Shown: positions 47,493 to 55,461 of the stretch, one piece after another
Layout of the letters: each line of letters opens with the position of its first letter
Numbering within the stretch: position 1 is the first letter of the stretch
Source: Gammaproteobacteria bacterium
Lineage (GTDB): Bacteria; Pseudomonadota; Gammaproteobacteria; SZUA-140
Assembly (NCBI GenBank): GCA_016218365.1
Contig: JACREF010000029.1
Span: forward strand, 1-55,461
Direction of reading: 5' to 3'
Length of the DNA stretch: 55,461 nt
Made by a program: the position numbers and the translations under genes
The notes under the pieces: generated by a model
What the model saw: only the letters and a program-made list of their open reading frames with translations
Told to the model about the DNA's origin: nothing
The model's database searches: none

Positions 47493-47996
47493 CTACTGCC
47501 ATAACATCCCGCGATACACAGCCAGCTGATCCTGCAATGGCGTGGCCTCAATGGCCCAGTGCCACAGCGGCTCAAACAACGCCACCGCGTGCGACTGCTG
47601 CCAGACTGGATCCAGTGTCAATGGCGTCATGTCAAAGACCGCCAGCAGCAGCATCGCCATCACCATGCCACGCAACGCGCCGAACACCACGCCGGCCAGA
47701 CGATCGATGCCGCCGAGCCCGCCCAGCGTCACCAGGTGCGAGACCAGGCGGGCAATGATTGCGCTGGCCACCAGGGTGGTGCCACACAACACTGCAAAGG
47801 CAACGAGGTAACGCAGGCCGGCGCCGGGGATCAGTGACGCCAGGTGATTGGCCGCCCACGGGGCATATCTGATTGCCAGCCACGCTGACACGACCCAGCC
47901 CACCAGCGACAACACCTCGCGCACAAAGCCGCGCAACACACCGTACAGCGCCGAGATTGCCACCACCAGCAGCAACAACCCATCGAGCCAGGTCAT
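47493..47996 (-). CDS. cvpA: CvpA family membrane protein
   Basis: Inner-membrane protein of 167 residues with four predicted helices, named for colicin V production and needed for envelope integrity in enteric bacteria. MTWLDGLLLLVVAISALYGV and RGFVREVLSLVGW at the start are family hallmarks. The ATG at 47996 fits E. coli CvpA; an in-frame ATG at 48011 is possible and neither has a strong ribosome-binding site. It lies between the SPOR gene (50-nt gap) and purF, its classical partner. Confidence 0.95.
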   Translation of the reverse strand: MTWLDGLLLLVVAISALYGVLRGFVREVLSLVGWVVSAWLAIRYAPWAANHLASLIPGAGLRYLVAFAVLCGTTLVASAIIARLVSHLVTLGGLGGIDRLAGVVFGALRGMVMAMLLLAVFDMTPLTLDPVWQQSHAVALFEPLWHWAIEATPLQDQLAVYRGMLWQ

Positions 47997-48045
47997 CGCC
48001 GCGGGCCCCATTTTATCACAGACCGGGGCCTGGCATGACCTCCGC

Positions 48046-48738
48046 TCATCGGTAGACCACCACCATGGCCTTGACACCAAACGAGGCGTTGACCGCGTCG
48101 CGGATCCGTTCGGCATTCTTCTTCACCAGCTCCGGACCGATCTGCACCCGGTATACCGGGCGGGTATTGTTTTTTCCCTTCTTGATGAAGGCCGCATAAC
48201 CCTTGCTGCGCAGCCGTTCACGCAATGCCCGGGCATTGGCCGCGCTGTCAAAGCTGCCGAGCTGCACCATCCAGGCGCTGGGCGGTGGCAGACCGGTGGC
48301 CTGGCGGGACGCCGGCTTTTGCGTCACCGGACGTTTGTCACCCTTCTTCGACTCGCTGCCCTGGACTGATGCCTGGATCTCGGGCAGCACCTTGCGCAGC
48401 GCCGCGACATCCGGCAGCGGCGGCGGACCCTCTTCAACGGCAGGCGGCTCGACAGCAGGCGCCGCTGCTGTCACGGATGCTGCTATGCCTTGTGGCGGCG
48501 GCTCTGCCGGTTTGGCCGGCGGCCTGACCTCAAGCGGCGGCAACTCATCGAGCTTCAGGATCTCGACGCGGAAATTATCCGGCTTGGGAGGGATGTTGCT
48601 GGCGACGATGATGTTGCCGTAGTCCTGGCGATAATCGAACAGAACCAGCAGCAATGCACCACCGAGGATCAGCAGTGCAACGGCACCGACGATGCGCTGC
48701 CTGCGTCCCGCTGTCTGCCTGCCGCCCGGTTCAGTCAT
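48046..48738 (-). CDS. SPOR domain protein (DedD-like)
   Basis: Septum-associated protein of 230 residues, from the ATG at 48738, 10 nt behind the folC stop. A short cytosolic Arg-rich N-terminus (RRQR) precedes one membrane helix (about 16-34, IVGAVALLILGGALLLVLF). A Pro/Ala/Glu-rich linker follows. The C-terminal SPOR domain (about 150-230) has WMVQLGSFDSAANARALRERL and VYRVQIGPELVKKNAERIRD, which binds denuded peptidoglycan at division sites. The position between folC and cvpA matches dedD. Confidence 0.92.
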   Translation of the reverse strand: MTEPGGRQTAGRRQRIVGAVALLILGGALLLVLFDYRQDYGNIIVASNIPPKPDNFRVEILKLDELPPLEVRPPAKPAEPPPQGIAASVTAAAPAVEPPAVEEGPPPLPDVAALRKVLPEIQASVQGSESKKGDKRPVTQKPASRQATGLPPPSAWMVQLGSFDSAANARALRERLRSKGYAAFIKKGKNNTRPVYRVQIGPELVKKNAERIRDAVNASFGVKAMVVVYR

Positions 48739-48748
48739 GCTGCGCATT

Positions 48749-50059
48749 CTACTCCATTTGCCGCCGCGATACCCACTGCCGCAGCGCGGGCAAGGCCTCG
48801 GCCACGGTATAGAATGAACCGCAGATGATGACCCGGTCCTCAGCCGCGGCCTCGGCCAATGCACGCTGACAGGCCGCCATGACCTCATCACCGCTATGGT
48901 GAACCGTGTGACCGGAATCGGTCAGCACCTGACGCAGCCGAGCGGCCGCGGCGGCACGCGGACACGCGGCCTGCGCCGGATACCAGTCGTCGACCACCGC
49001 CGACAGCGCCTGCAGATAGCCGCGATAATCCTTGTCGGCGAGCATCGCGACCACCGCCCGGGTACGGCCACGCGCCGGACGCTCGGCCAGGTGCAGCGCG
49101 ATGGCCCGGGCGGCATGGGGATTGTGACCGACATCCAGCATCACATCCGGCGCGGCGGCGACATGCTGGCAACGGGCCGTCAGCATCACCGCGCGTAACC
49201 CCTGCTCAATGTGTTGCTGTTCCAGGTGCAGCCCATGCCGCTGCGCCAGCGTGAACGCGGCCATGATCGCCGTCGCGGCATTATCCAACTGAAACGGCCC
49301 GGCCAGTGCCGGCAGCGGCAGACCGGACATCCGTAGATGATCGGAAAACCATTCCCAGTGCTGATGTCCCTGCCGCCGCCAGCCAAAGGCGTTGCCGCGC
49401 TGCAGCAACCGCGCGCCGCGCCGCTCTGCCTCCGCGGCCAGCCGCGCTGGCGGGGCCGGATCGCCGCTGACCACCGGACGGCCGGGGCGCATGATGCCGG
49501 CCTTCTCACCGGCGATGCTGTCGCGGTCCGGCCCCAGCCAGTCGGTATGGTCGAGATCAATCGACGTGATGACCGCCACCTCGGCATCAACGATATTGAC
49601 GGCATCGAGCCGGCCGCCGAGTCCGACCTCGAGCACAATGACGTCCAGCGGCACGGCGGCCAGGATCTGCAATGCCGCCAGCGTGCCGAACTCGAAATAG
49701 GTCAGTGGCACCGTTCCCCGTGCTGCCTCAACGGCGGCAAAGGCCTGGCACAACGCTTCATCGCCAACCATCTCGCCATTGACAGTGATGCGTTCGTTGT
49801 AGCGCAGCAGATGGGGTGAGGTATAGCTGCCGACCCGATAGCCGGCGGCGCGCAGCATGGCGTCCAGATAGGCAACGCAGGACCCCTTGCCATTGGTGCC
49901 GGCAACGGTGATCACCGCTGGCAGCCGCGGCAGCTGCAGCCGATGATAGACCGCGTTGACGCGCTCCAGCCCCAGCTCGATAACGGCCGGGTGCAGCTGC
50001 TGCTGCCAGGCTAGCCACTGCTCAACGCTCCAGTGCTGGTGTACGGGCGGAGTAACCAT
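48749..50059 (-). CDS. folC: Bifunctional folylpolyglutamate synthase/dihydrofolate synthase
   Basis: Adds glutamate to dihydropteroate and tetrahydrofolates. It has 436 residues from the ATG at 50059; a GTG at 50086 in frame begins a further nine residues, and both have purine-rich upstream stretches. The Mur-ligase ATP loop is VAGTNGKGSCVAYLDAML (near 49-66), with YTSPHLLRYNERI, GLGGRLDAVNIVD and SIDLDHTDWLG. The C-terminal ligase domain has VMLDVGHNPHAARAI. It follows accD in the conserved accD-folC order. Confidence 0.97.
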   Translation of the reverse strand: MVTPPVHQHWSVEQWLAWQQQLHPAVIELGLERVNAVYHRLQLPRLPAVITVAGTNGKGSCVAYLDAMLRAAGYRVGSYTSPHLLRYNERITVNGEMVGDEALCQAFAAVEAARGTVPLTYFEFGTLAALQILAAVPLDVIVLEVGLGGRLDAVNIVDAEVAVITSIDLDHTDWLGPDRDSIAGEKAGIMRPGRPVVSGDPAPPARLAAEAERRGARLLQRGNAFGWRRQGHQHWEWFSDHLRMSGLPLPALAGPFQLDNAATAIMAAFTLAQRHGLHLEQQHIEQGLRAVMLTARCQHVAAAPDVMLDVGHNPHAARAIALHLAERPARGRTRAVVAMLADKDYRGYLQALSAVVDDWYPAQAACPRAAAAARLRQVLTDSGHTVHHSGDEVMAACQRALAEAAAEDRVIICGSFYTVAEALPALRQWVSRRQME

Positions 50060-50087
50060 GCGACCGCCCCCGCTCCCGAAGCTCACC

Positions 50088-50957
50088 TCAGGGTGAGGTG
50101 ATGGCAGGCCGACGGGTCAGGATGGACAGCACGCCGGACAGCCGCTGGCGCAGCTCGCGGCGATCGATGATCATGTCCAGCGCGCCATGTTCGAGCAGAA
50201 ATTCACTGCGCTGGAAACCCTCCGGCAGCGTCTCGCGCACCGTCTGCTCGATGACGCGCGGTCCGGCAAACCCGATCAGCGCCTTGGGTTCGGCGACATT
50301 GATGTCGCCGAGCATCGCCAGACTGGCCGACACGCCGCCCATCGTCGGATCGGTCATCACCGACACAAATGGAATCCCGGCCTCGCGCAGCCGCGCCAGC
50401 GCGGCACTGGTCTTGGCCATCTGCATCAGCGACACCAGCGCCTCCTGCATCCGCGCGCCGCCGCTGGCCGAGAAACACAGCAGCGGACACTTGTTCTGTA
50501 GCGCAGCATTCGCCGCACGGACGAAACGTTCGCCGACCACCGAGGCCATCGAGCCACCCATGAAGCGGAACTCAAACGCCGCAGCGATCACCGGCATGCC
50601 CAGCAGCTGCCCCTGCATGACCACCAGTGCATCCTTCTCGCCGGTCGCCTTCTGGGCCTGGCTCAAACGGTCCTTGTATTTTTTTGAATCGCGGAACTTC
50701 AAGGCATCGACCGGCTCGATCTCATCGCCGATCTCCTGACGATTGCCGGCATCGAGAAAGGCCTCGAGTCGGCGGCGGGCACCGATGCGGTGGTGATGGT
50801 CGCACTTGGGGCAGACCTCCTGATTGCGCTCCAGCTCACCGCGATACAGGATCTGTCCGCAGCCTTCGCATTTGGTCCACAGCCCTTCCGGTATCGAACG
50901 TTTCTTGCTGCCCTCGGTATTGATCTTGGTCGGGAGCAGTTTCTGTAGCCAGCTCAT
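50088..50957 (-). CDS. accD: Acetyl-CoA carboxylase carboxyltransferase subunit beta
   Basis: Beta subunit of acetyl-CoA carboxylase, first step of fatty-acid synthesis. It has 289 residues from the ATG at 50957 (MSWLQKLLP, as in relatives, with GAGG before it). ATG 50993 has an even stronger GAGGGGG and GTG 51020 overlaps trpA, so a longer N-terminus is possible. The zinc ribbon has C30, C33, C49 and C52. The crotonase-like core includes [18 protein letters not shown] and [12 protein letters not shown] short inverted repeat (50084-50100) lies at its stop. Confidence 0.97.
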   Translation of the reverse strand: MSWLQKLLPTKINTEGSKKRSIPEGLWTKCEGCGQILYRGELERNQEVCPKCDHHHRIGARRRLEAFLDAGNRQEIGDEIEPVDALKFRDSKKYKDRLSQAQKATGEKDALVVMQGQLLGMPVIAAAFEFRFMGGSMASVVGERFVRAANAALQNKCPLLCFSASGGARMQEALVSLMQMAKTSAALARLREAGIPFVSVMTDPTMGGVSASLAMLGDINVAEPKALIGFAGPRVIEQTVRETLPEGFQRSEFLLEHGALDMIIDRRELRQRLSGVLSILTRRPAITSP

Positions 50958-51016
50958 GGTGCCTCGAATCTCGGTGGTATCATTTTCATTCATCGCTCGC
51001 CCCCTCGCTTCCGCGC

Positions 51017-51819
51017 TCACGCGGCATCGATTGCCTGGCGAATGGCCGTCAGGTAGTCGGTGACTTCAGTGATCGCGCGCCCACTGTCCGCACCACACTG
51101 TTCAATGATGCTGACCACGGCGCTGCCAATCACCACGGCATCGGCCAGTGCCGCAGCCTGCGCCGCGACCTGCGGCGTCTTGATGCCAAAACCGACCGCC
51201 AGCGGCTGATGAATGTCACGGCGGATCGCCGCTACACTGCCGGCCACCGACTGCAGATCAAAGGTCGAGGCGCCGGTCACGCCCTTTAAGGATACATAGT
51301 AGACGAATCCACTGGCCAGCGCACCAATCTGCCGGATCCGCGCCGGGGTGCTGGTCGGCGCCAGCAGGAAGACCGGGTCCAGTCTGGCCGCGCGCAACGC
51401 GGCGATATACTCCGCGCCTTCCTCCGGCGGGAGGTCGACGGTGATCACGCCATCGGCGCCAGCCTGCTGTGCCGCCGCGGCAAAGGCGCGATAACCCATA
51501 TGTTCGATCGGGTTCAAATAGCCCATCAGTACCACCGGCGTGCGGGTGTCGGTGCGCCGGAACTCGGCGACCATTGCCAGCACATCATGCAGCGAGACAT
51601 GATGCCGCAGCGCCCGTTCGCTGGCACGCTGGATCACCGGCCCCTCGGCCATCGGATCGGAGAACGGCACGCCGACCTCGATGATGTCGGCACCGCCGGC
51701 CACCATCGCATGCAGCAACGGCACCGTCGCCGCCGGGGCCGGATCGCCGGCGGTGATGAACGTGATCAGCCCCTTGCGGCGTTGCTGGGCCAGTTCGGCA
51801 AAACGGGTCGCGATCCTGC

Positions 51820-51823
<4 letters not shown>
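51017..51823 (-). CDS. trpA: Tryptophan synthase alpha subunit
   Basis: Cleaves indole-3-glycerol phosphate to indole and glyceraldehyde phosphate. It has 268 residues from the ATG at 51823, which overlaps trpB by 4 nt (ATGA). Alpha-subunit barrel: [14 protein letters not shown], and [14 protein letters not shown] with the catalytic Glu49. The second catalytic acid, Asp60 in E. coli numbering, is Glu60 here (codon GAG), an unusual exchange because the alignment has no gap from residue 1. GGVG-type phosphate loops follow ([16 protein letters not shown]). Confidence 0.97.
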
Positions 51824-53022
<1,199 letters not shown>

Positions 53023-53051
53023 GGTCTCAAACTACACAATGGAAAGAAATA

Positions 53052-53672
53052 TTAGCTGCACCCACGCACCTGCTCGATGAAGGCACGCAGCCGCTGCGGG
53101 TCCTTGATGCCCGGGGCCGCCTCGACACCGCTGCTGACATCCACCGCATACGGCCGCACCGTATGGATTGCCGCCGCAACATTGTCCGGACCCAGCCCGC
53201 CGGCGAGGATTATAGGCCTTTTCAACCCGCTCGGCACCTGCGCCCAGTCAAAGGTATCGCCAGTGCCGCCGGCGACACCGGGGCGATAGGCATCGAGCAG
53301 CAGCGCGCGGGCCGCCGGATAATCGTACTGCACAGACTGCAGATCGGTGCCGTCCTGCATCCGGATCGCCTTCAGATAGGGCCGGCCGTATTTCACACAA
53401 TCGCCCTCGCGCTCATCACCATGGAACTGCAACAGGTCCAGCGGCAGCGCCGCCAGCACGGCGCGGATCTCAGCCTCGGCGGCATTGACGAACAGACCCG
53501 TCGTCGTGACAAACGGCGGCAAGGCATGCACGATCTCGGCAGCCTGGCTGATCGTCACATGGCGCGGGCTGCGCGCAAAAAACACCAGGCCGAGCGCATC
53601 GGCGCCGAGGCTGGCGGCCAGCAAGGCGTCCTCGACACGGGTGATGCCACAAATCTTGATCCGGGTATACAT
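53052..53672 (-). CDS. trpF: Phosphoribosylanthranilate isomerase
   Basis: Third step of tryptophan synthesis, monofunctional form. It has 206 residues from the ATG at 53672. The Cys8 of KICGITRVEDA is the catalytic base, and the C-terminal DVSSGVEAAPGIKDPQR holds the phosphate-binding and acid residues. It starts the trpF-trpB-trpA group, 53 nt behind truA; no trpC, D, E or G is in the window. Confidence 0.97.
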   Translation of the reverse strand: MYTRIKICGITRVEDALLAASLGADALGLVFFARSPRHVTISQAAEIVHALPPFVTTTGLFVNAAEAEIRAVLAALPLDLLQFHGDEREGDCVKYGRPYLKAIRMQDGTDLQSVQYDYPAARALLLDAYRPGVAGGTGDTFDWAQVPSGLKRPIILAGGLGPDNVAAAIHTVRPYAVDVSSGVEAAPGIKDPQRLRAFIEQVRGCS

Positions 53673-53725
53673 GACGGGGTCCGATGACTGGTTAGCAACA
53701 GTGTACTGCCAATCGTGACAACAGG

Positions 53726-54517
53726 TCAGCCACCCAACGCTGATAGATCCATCGCAGGCATGGTCAGCGGGATTGCAAACTGTGGCGGATATTCGATCGC
53801 ACACAGATACAGGCCATCGGGCACGGCGGTGACGCCGCCGAGCTGGCGGTCACGGTGCTGCAGCACCTCGGCCGCCCACTCTGCCGGCTGCTCGCCGCCA
53901 CCGATCGCGATCAACACGCCGGCAATGTTGCGCACCATGTGATGCAAAAAGGCATTGGCCTCGATGTCGATCAGCACCAGATCGCCGTGGCGCTGCACCT
54001 GCAAGCGATAAACGGTACGGACCGGACTCTTGGCCTGGCAGGCATAGGCGCGGAACGACGAGAAATCATGTTCACCGACCAGCGCGTCGGCGGCCTGCTG
54101 CATGCGTTGTGCATCAAGCGGGCGATACACCCAGCTGACCAGCGGCTGCTGCCATGACGGCCGGATCGGCCGGTTGAAGATCACATAACGATAGCTGCGA
54201 CGGAAGGCCGAATAGCGGGCATGGAACTCGTCGCTGACCGGCTGCGCCCACAGCATCGCGACATCCGGCGGCAGGTGGGCGTTGGCACCGAACACCCACG
54301 CACGCGGGCTGCGCAGCGCCTCACTGTCAAAATGGATCACCTGGCCGCTGGCATGGACCCCGGCATCGGTGCGGCCGGCGCAGAACACCCGCACCGGATG
54401 ATCGGCCACGGTCGCCAAGGCCTGCTCGACGCAGCCCTGCACGGTGCGCACCCCGTCCTGCAGCTGCCAGCCCGCGAAGGCCGTGCCGGCATATTCAACC
54501 CCCATCGCAATGCGCAT
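53726..54517 (-). CDS. truA: tRNA pseudouridine(38-40) synthase
   Basis: Modifies U38-U40 in tRNA anticodon stems. It has 263 residues from the ATG at 54517; an open frame to 54601 is not supported. The catalytic Asp51 is in CAGRTDAGVHA. GTAFAGWQLQ at the start and FLHHMVRNIAGVLI near the end are family features. It is the first gene of the long minus-strand run to the glycerate kinase and diverges from the carbonic anhydrase. Confidence 0.97.
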   Translation of the reverse strand: MRIAMGVEYAGTAFAGWQLQDGVRTVQGCVEQALATVADHPVRVFCAGRTDAGVHASGQVIHFDSEALRSPRAWVFGANAHLPPDVAMLWAQPVSDEFHARYSAFRRSYRYVIFNRPIRPSWQQPLVSWVYRPLDAQRMQQAADALVGEHDFSSFRAYACQAKSPVRTVYRLQVQRHGDLVLIDIEANAFLHHMVRNIAGVLIAIGGGEQPAEWAAEVLQHRDRQLGGVTAVPDGLYLCAIEYPPQFAIPLTMPAMDLSALGG

Positions 54518-54547
54518 ACTGGCCCTGAATGATTCGAAAAGTGCGTC

Positions 54548-54556
54548 ATTGTAGCA
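54548..54556 (-). promoter_or_regulatory. Extended -10 promoter candidate for truA
   Basis: Minus strand TGCTACAAT (54556-54548): an extended TGn motif and TACAAT. No good -35. It lies about 31 nt before the truA ATG. Confidence 0.45.
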
Positions 54557-54582
54557 GAACCACCCGGCCGCATCGGCGATGC

Positions 54583-54611
54583 CGGACAGCGCCGCAATCA
54601 TCGGTTACACT
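54583..54611 (+). promoter_or_regulatory. Promoter candidate for the carbonic anhydrase gene
   Basis: -35 CGGACA (54583-54588), 17-bp spacer, -10 TACACT (54606-54611), 35 nt before the ATG. Confidence 0.4.
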
Positions 54612-54646
54612 AAGGCCCATGTTAACAACACGGTGATGTCCTGACG

Positions 54647-55276
54647 ATGACCGATCTGAACCACCTGTTTGCCAATAACCGGCTGTGGGCACGGCGCATC
54701 AAGGAGTCCGACCCGGATTTCTTCACCAAGCTGTCCCATCTGCAGGCCCCGGAATACCTGTGGATCGGCTGCTCCGACAGCCGGGTACCGGCCAACGAGA
54801 TCGTCAAGCTGCTGCCCGGCGAGCTGTTCGTCCACCGCAACGTCGGCAACATCGTGCTGCATACCGACCTCAACTGCCTGTCGGTGCTGCAATATGCCGT
54901 CGATGTGCTGAAGGTCAAACATATCATCGTCTGCGGCCACTATGGCTGTGGCGGCATCAAGGCCGCGCTGCACAACAAGGAGCTGGGGCTGATCGATACC
55001 TGGATCCGCAACATCAAGGACATCTACCTGAAAAATCGTGACGAGATCAACGGTCTGCCCGATGAGCAGGCGCGCCAGGACCGGCTGTGTGAACTGAACG
55101 TCATGTCGCAGGTGGCCAATGTCAGCCACAGCAACATCCTGCAGGATGCCTGGAAACGCCAGCAGGACGTCACCGTCCATGGCTGGATCTACAGCATCGA
55201 CGACGGTATCCTCGAAGACCTGAAGGTCGATTGCTCCGGGCTGGAGCAGCTGGAAGACATCTACCGGCTGCGCTGA
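54647..55276 (+). CDS. can: Beta-class carbonic anhydrase
   Basis: Interconverts CO2 and bicarbonate for biosynthetic carboxylations. It has 209 residues, near E. coli Can. The zinc ligands are C42, H98 and C101, with D44 and R46 as the catalytic dyad in CSDSRVP, at the same positions as in E. coli. It therefore looks like the allosteric type II class. It is monocistronic, ending 63 nt before a palindromic element. Carboxylase accD is elsewhere in the window, but no direct link can be inferred. Confidence 0.97.
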   Translation: MTDLNHLFANNRLWARRIKESDPDFFTKLSHLQAPEYLWIGCSDSRVPANEIVKLLPGELFVHRNVGNIVLHTDLNCLSVLQYAVDVLKVKHIIVCGHYGCGGIKAALHNKELGLIDTWIRNIKDIYLKNRDEINGLPDEQARQDRLCELNVMSQVANVSHSNILQDAWKRQQDVTVHGWIYSIDDGILEDLKVDCSGLEQLEDIYRLR

Positions 55277-55296
55277 GCAAAAAACCCATATAAATA

Positions 55297-55325
55297 TTGT
55301 TGATTTGACGCTCAGGCTATATATT
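55297..55325 (+). promoter_or_regulatory. Promoter candidate for a gene beyond the window
   Basis: -35 TTGTTG (55297-55302), 17-bp spacer, -10 TATATT (55320-55325). It would start transcription near 55332, just before the palindromic element. Confidence 0.4.
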
Positions 55326-55339
55326 ACGGTATCTGTGCG

Positions 55340-55461
55340 GAATGGCACTTACTTAAGGAGGTAGCCGGCGGGTAGCCTGGGTTGAGCGACAGCGAAACCC
55401 GGGTTTCACTCCGTTCAACCCAGGCTACCTCCTATCAAAAACGCTTAAGTAAGTACCATTC
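55340..55461. repeat. Composite palindromic element, MITE-like, with 18-bp terminal inverted repeats
   Basis: GAATGGCACTTACTTAAG (55340-55357) and CTTAAGTAAGTACCATTC (55444-55461) are inverted repeats with 17 of 18 matches. Inside, GGTAGCCTGGGTTGAGCG (55371-55388) pairs with CGTTCAACCCAGGCTACC (55412-55429), one G-T wobble, and GAAACCC/GGGTTTC (55394-55407) closes the centre. AGGAGGTAGCC (55356-55366) is a second left arm that also pairs exactly with 55423-55433. There is no coding capacity. The element may extend past the window end. Confidence 0.75.

Noticed and set aside
50084-50100. CACCTCA/TGAGGTG inverted repeat at the accD-folC boundary as a terminator
   Set aside because: Seven pairs with a 3-nt loop lying across the accD stop and a possible folC start, without a T-run; the genes are almost contiguous, so termination is unlikely.

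Overview
The window is one contiguous, gene-dense, GC-rich stretch of bacterial chromosome. I read 57 protein genes, all apparently intact, and no rRNA, tRNA, CRISPR array, prophage or complete insertion sequence. The gene set and order are gammaproteobacterial: hda with an ArsC-family gene and wrbA, purM-purN, rsxABCDGE-nth, cmoAB, hisS-yfgM-bamB-der with ispG, pilW, rlmN and ndk, and truA-trpF...accD-folC-SPOR-cvpA-purF-metZ. A free-living relative of the Chromatiales or pseudomonad-like lineages is likely, but the genus cannot be fixed from this sequence.

Layout. 1-7.5 kb: nadC, proS, an OmpA-type lipoprotein, a small Met/His-rich exported protein, acylphosphatase, an aspartase/fumarase-family lyase, a DUF4398 lipoprotein, an ArsC-family protein and wrbA. 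7.5-12.7 kb: hda, a CDP-alcohol phosphatidyltransferase and a DUF2066 gene on the minus strand, diverging from purM-purN-DUF3108. 12.8-16.7 kb: dcd and an Mrp/ApbC Fe-S carrier, diverging from metG. 16.9-23.2 kb: the six-gene Rsx/Rnf electron-transport operon with nth and a DUF1841 gene. 23.2-28 kb: mltF behind a long structured leader, cmoB/cmoA, a PilZ c-di-GMP receptor and tadA. 28-33.5 kb: guaB-guaA diverging from xseA and an M23 peptidase. 33.5-41.5 kb: a long minus-strand run from ndk and rlmN through pilW, ispG, hisS, yfgM and bamB to der. 41.7-43.3 kb: an outer-membrane barrel paired with a small PstS-like protein. 43.3-54.5 kb: a long minus-strand run from truA through trpF, trpB, trpA, accD, folC, a SPOR protein, cvpA, purF and metZ to a glycerate kinase. 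54.6 kb to the end: a beta-carbonic anhydrase, then a composite palindromic repeat at the window edge.

The most notable non-coding feature lies between purF and metZ (minus strand, 45798-45951). A near-consensus sigma-70 promoter (TTGACA, 17 bp, TAATAT) is followed within a few bases by a 52-nt element that matches the SAM-II (metA-type) riboswitch. It has the P1 helix, the GATTT loop, TTGC, and the GCTAAA...GGG strand of the pseudoknot, then a GC-rich hairpin that would compete with the pseudoknot, then the metZ ribosome-binding site. SAM-II is reported mainly from Alphaproteobacteria, so a copy controlling metZ, and probably the glycerate kinase behind it, in a gammaproteobacterial gene neighbourhood is worth checking.

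Other non-coding signals are a structured leader before mltF, operator-like dyads at the PilZ and rsxA promoters, several long perfect hairpins at gene ends, and the MITE-like palindrome at 55340-55461. One coding oddity stands out: TrpA has Glu where the catalytic Asp60 is expected. Apart from these, the window is core metabolism and cell-envelope maintenance; I see no defence island or biosynthetic cluster.
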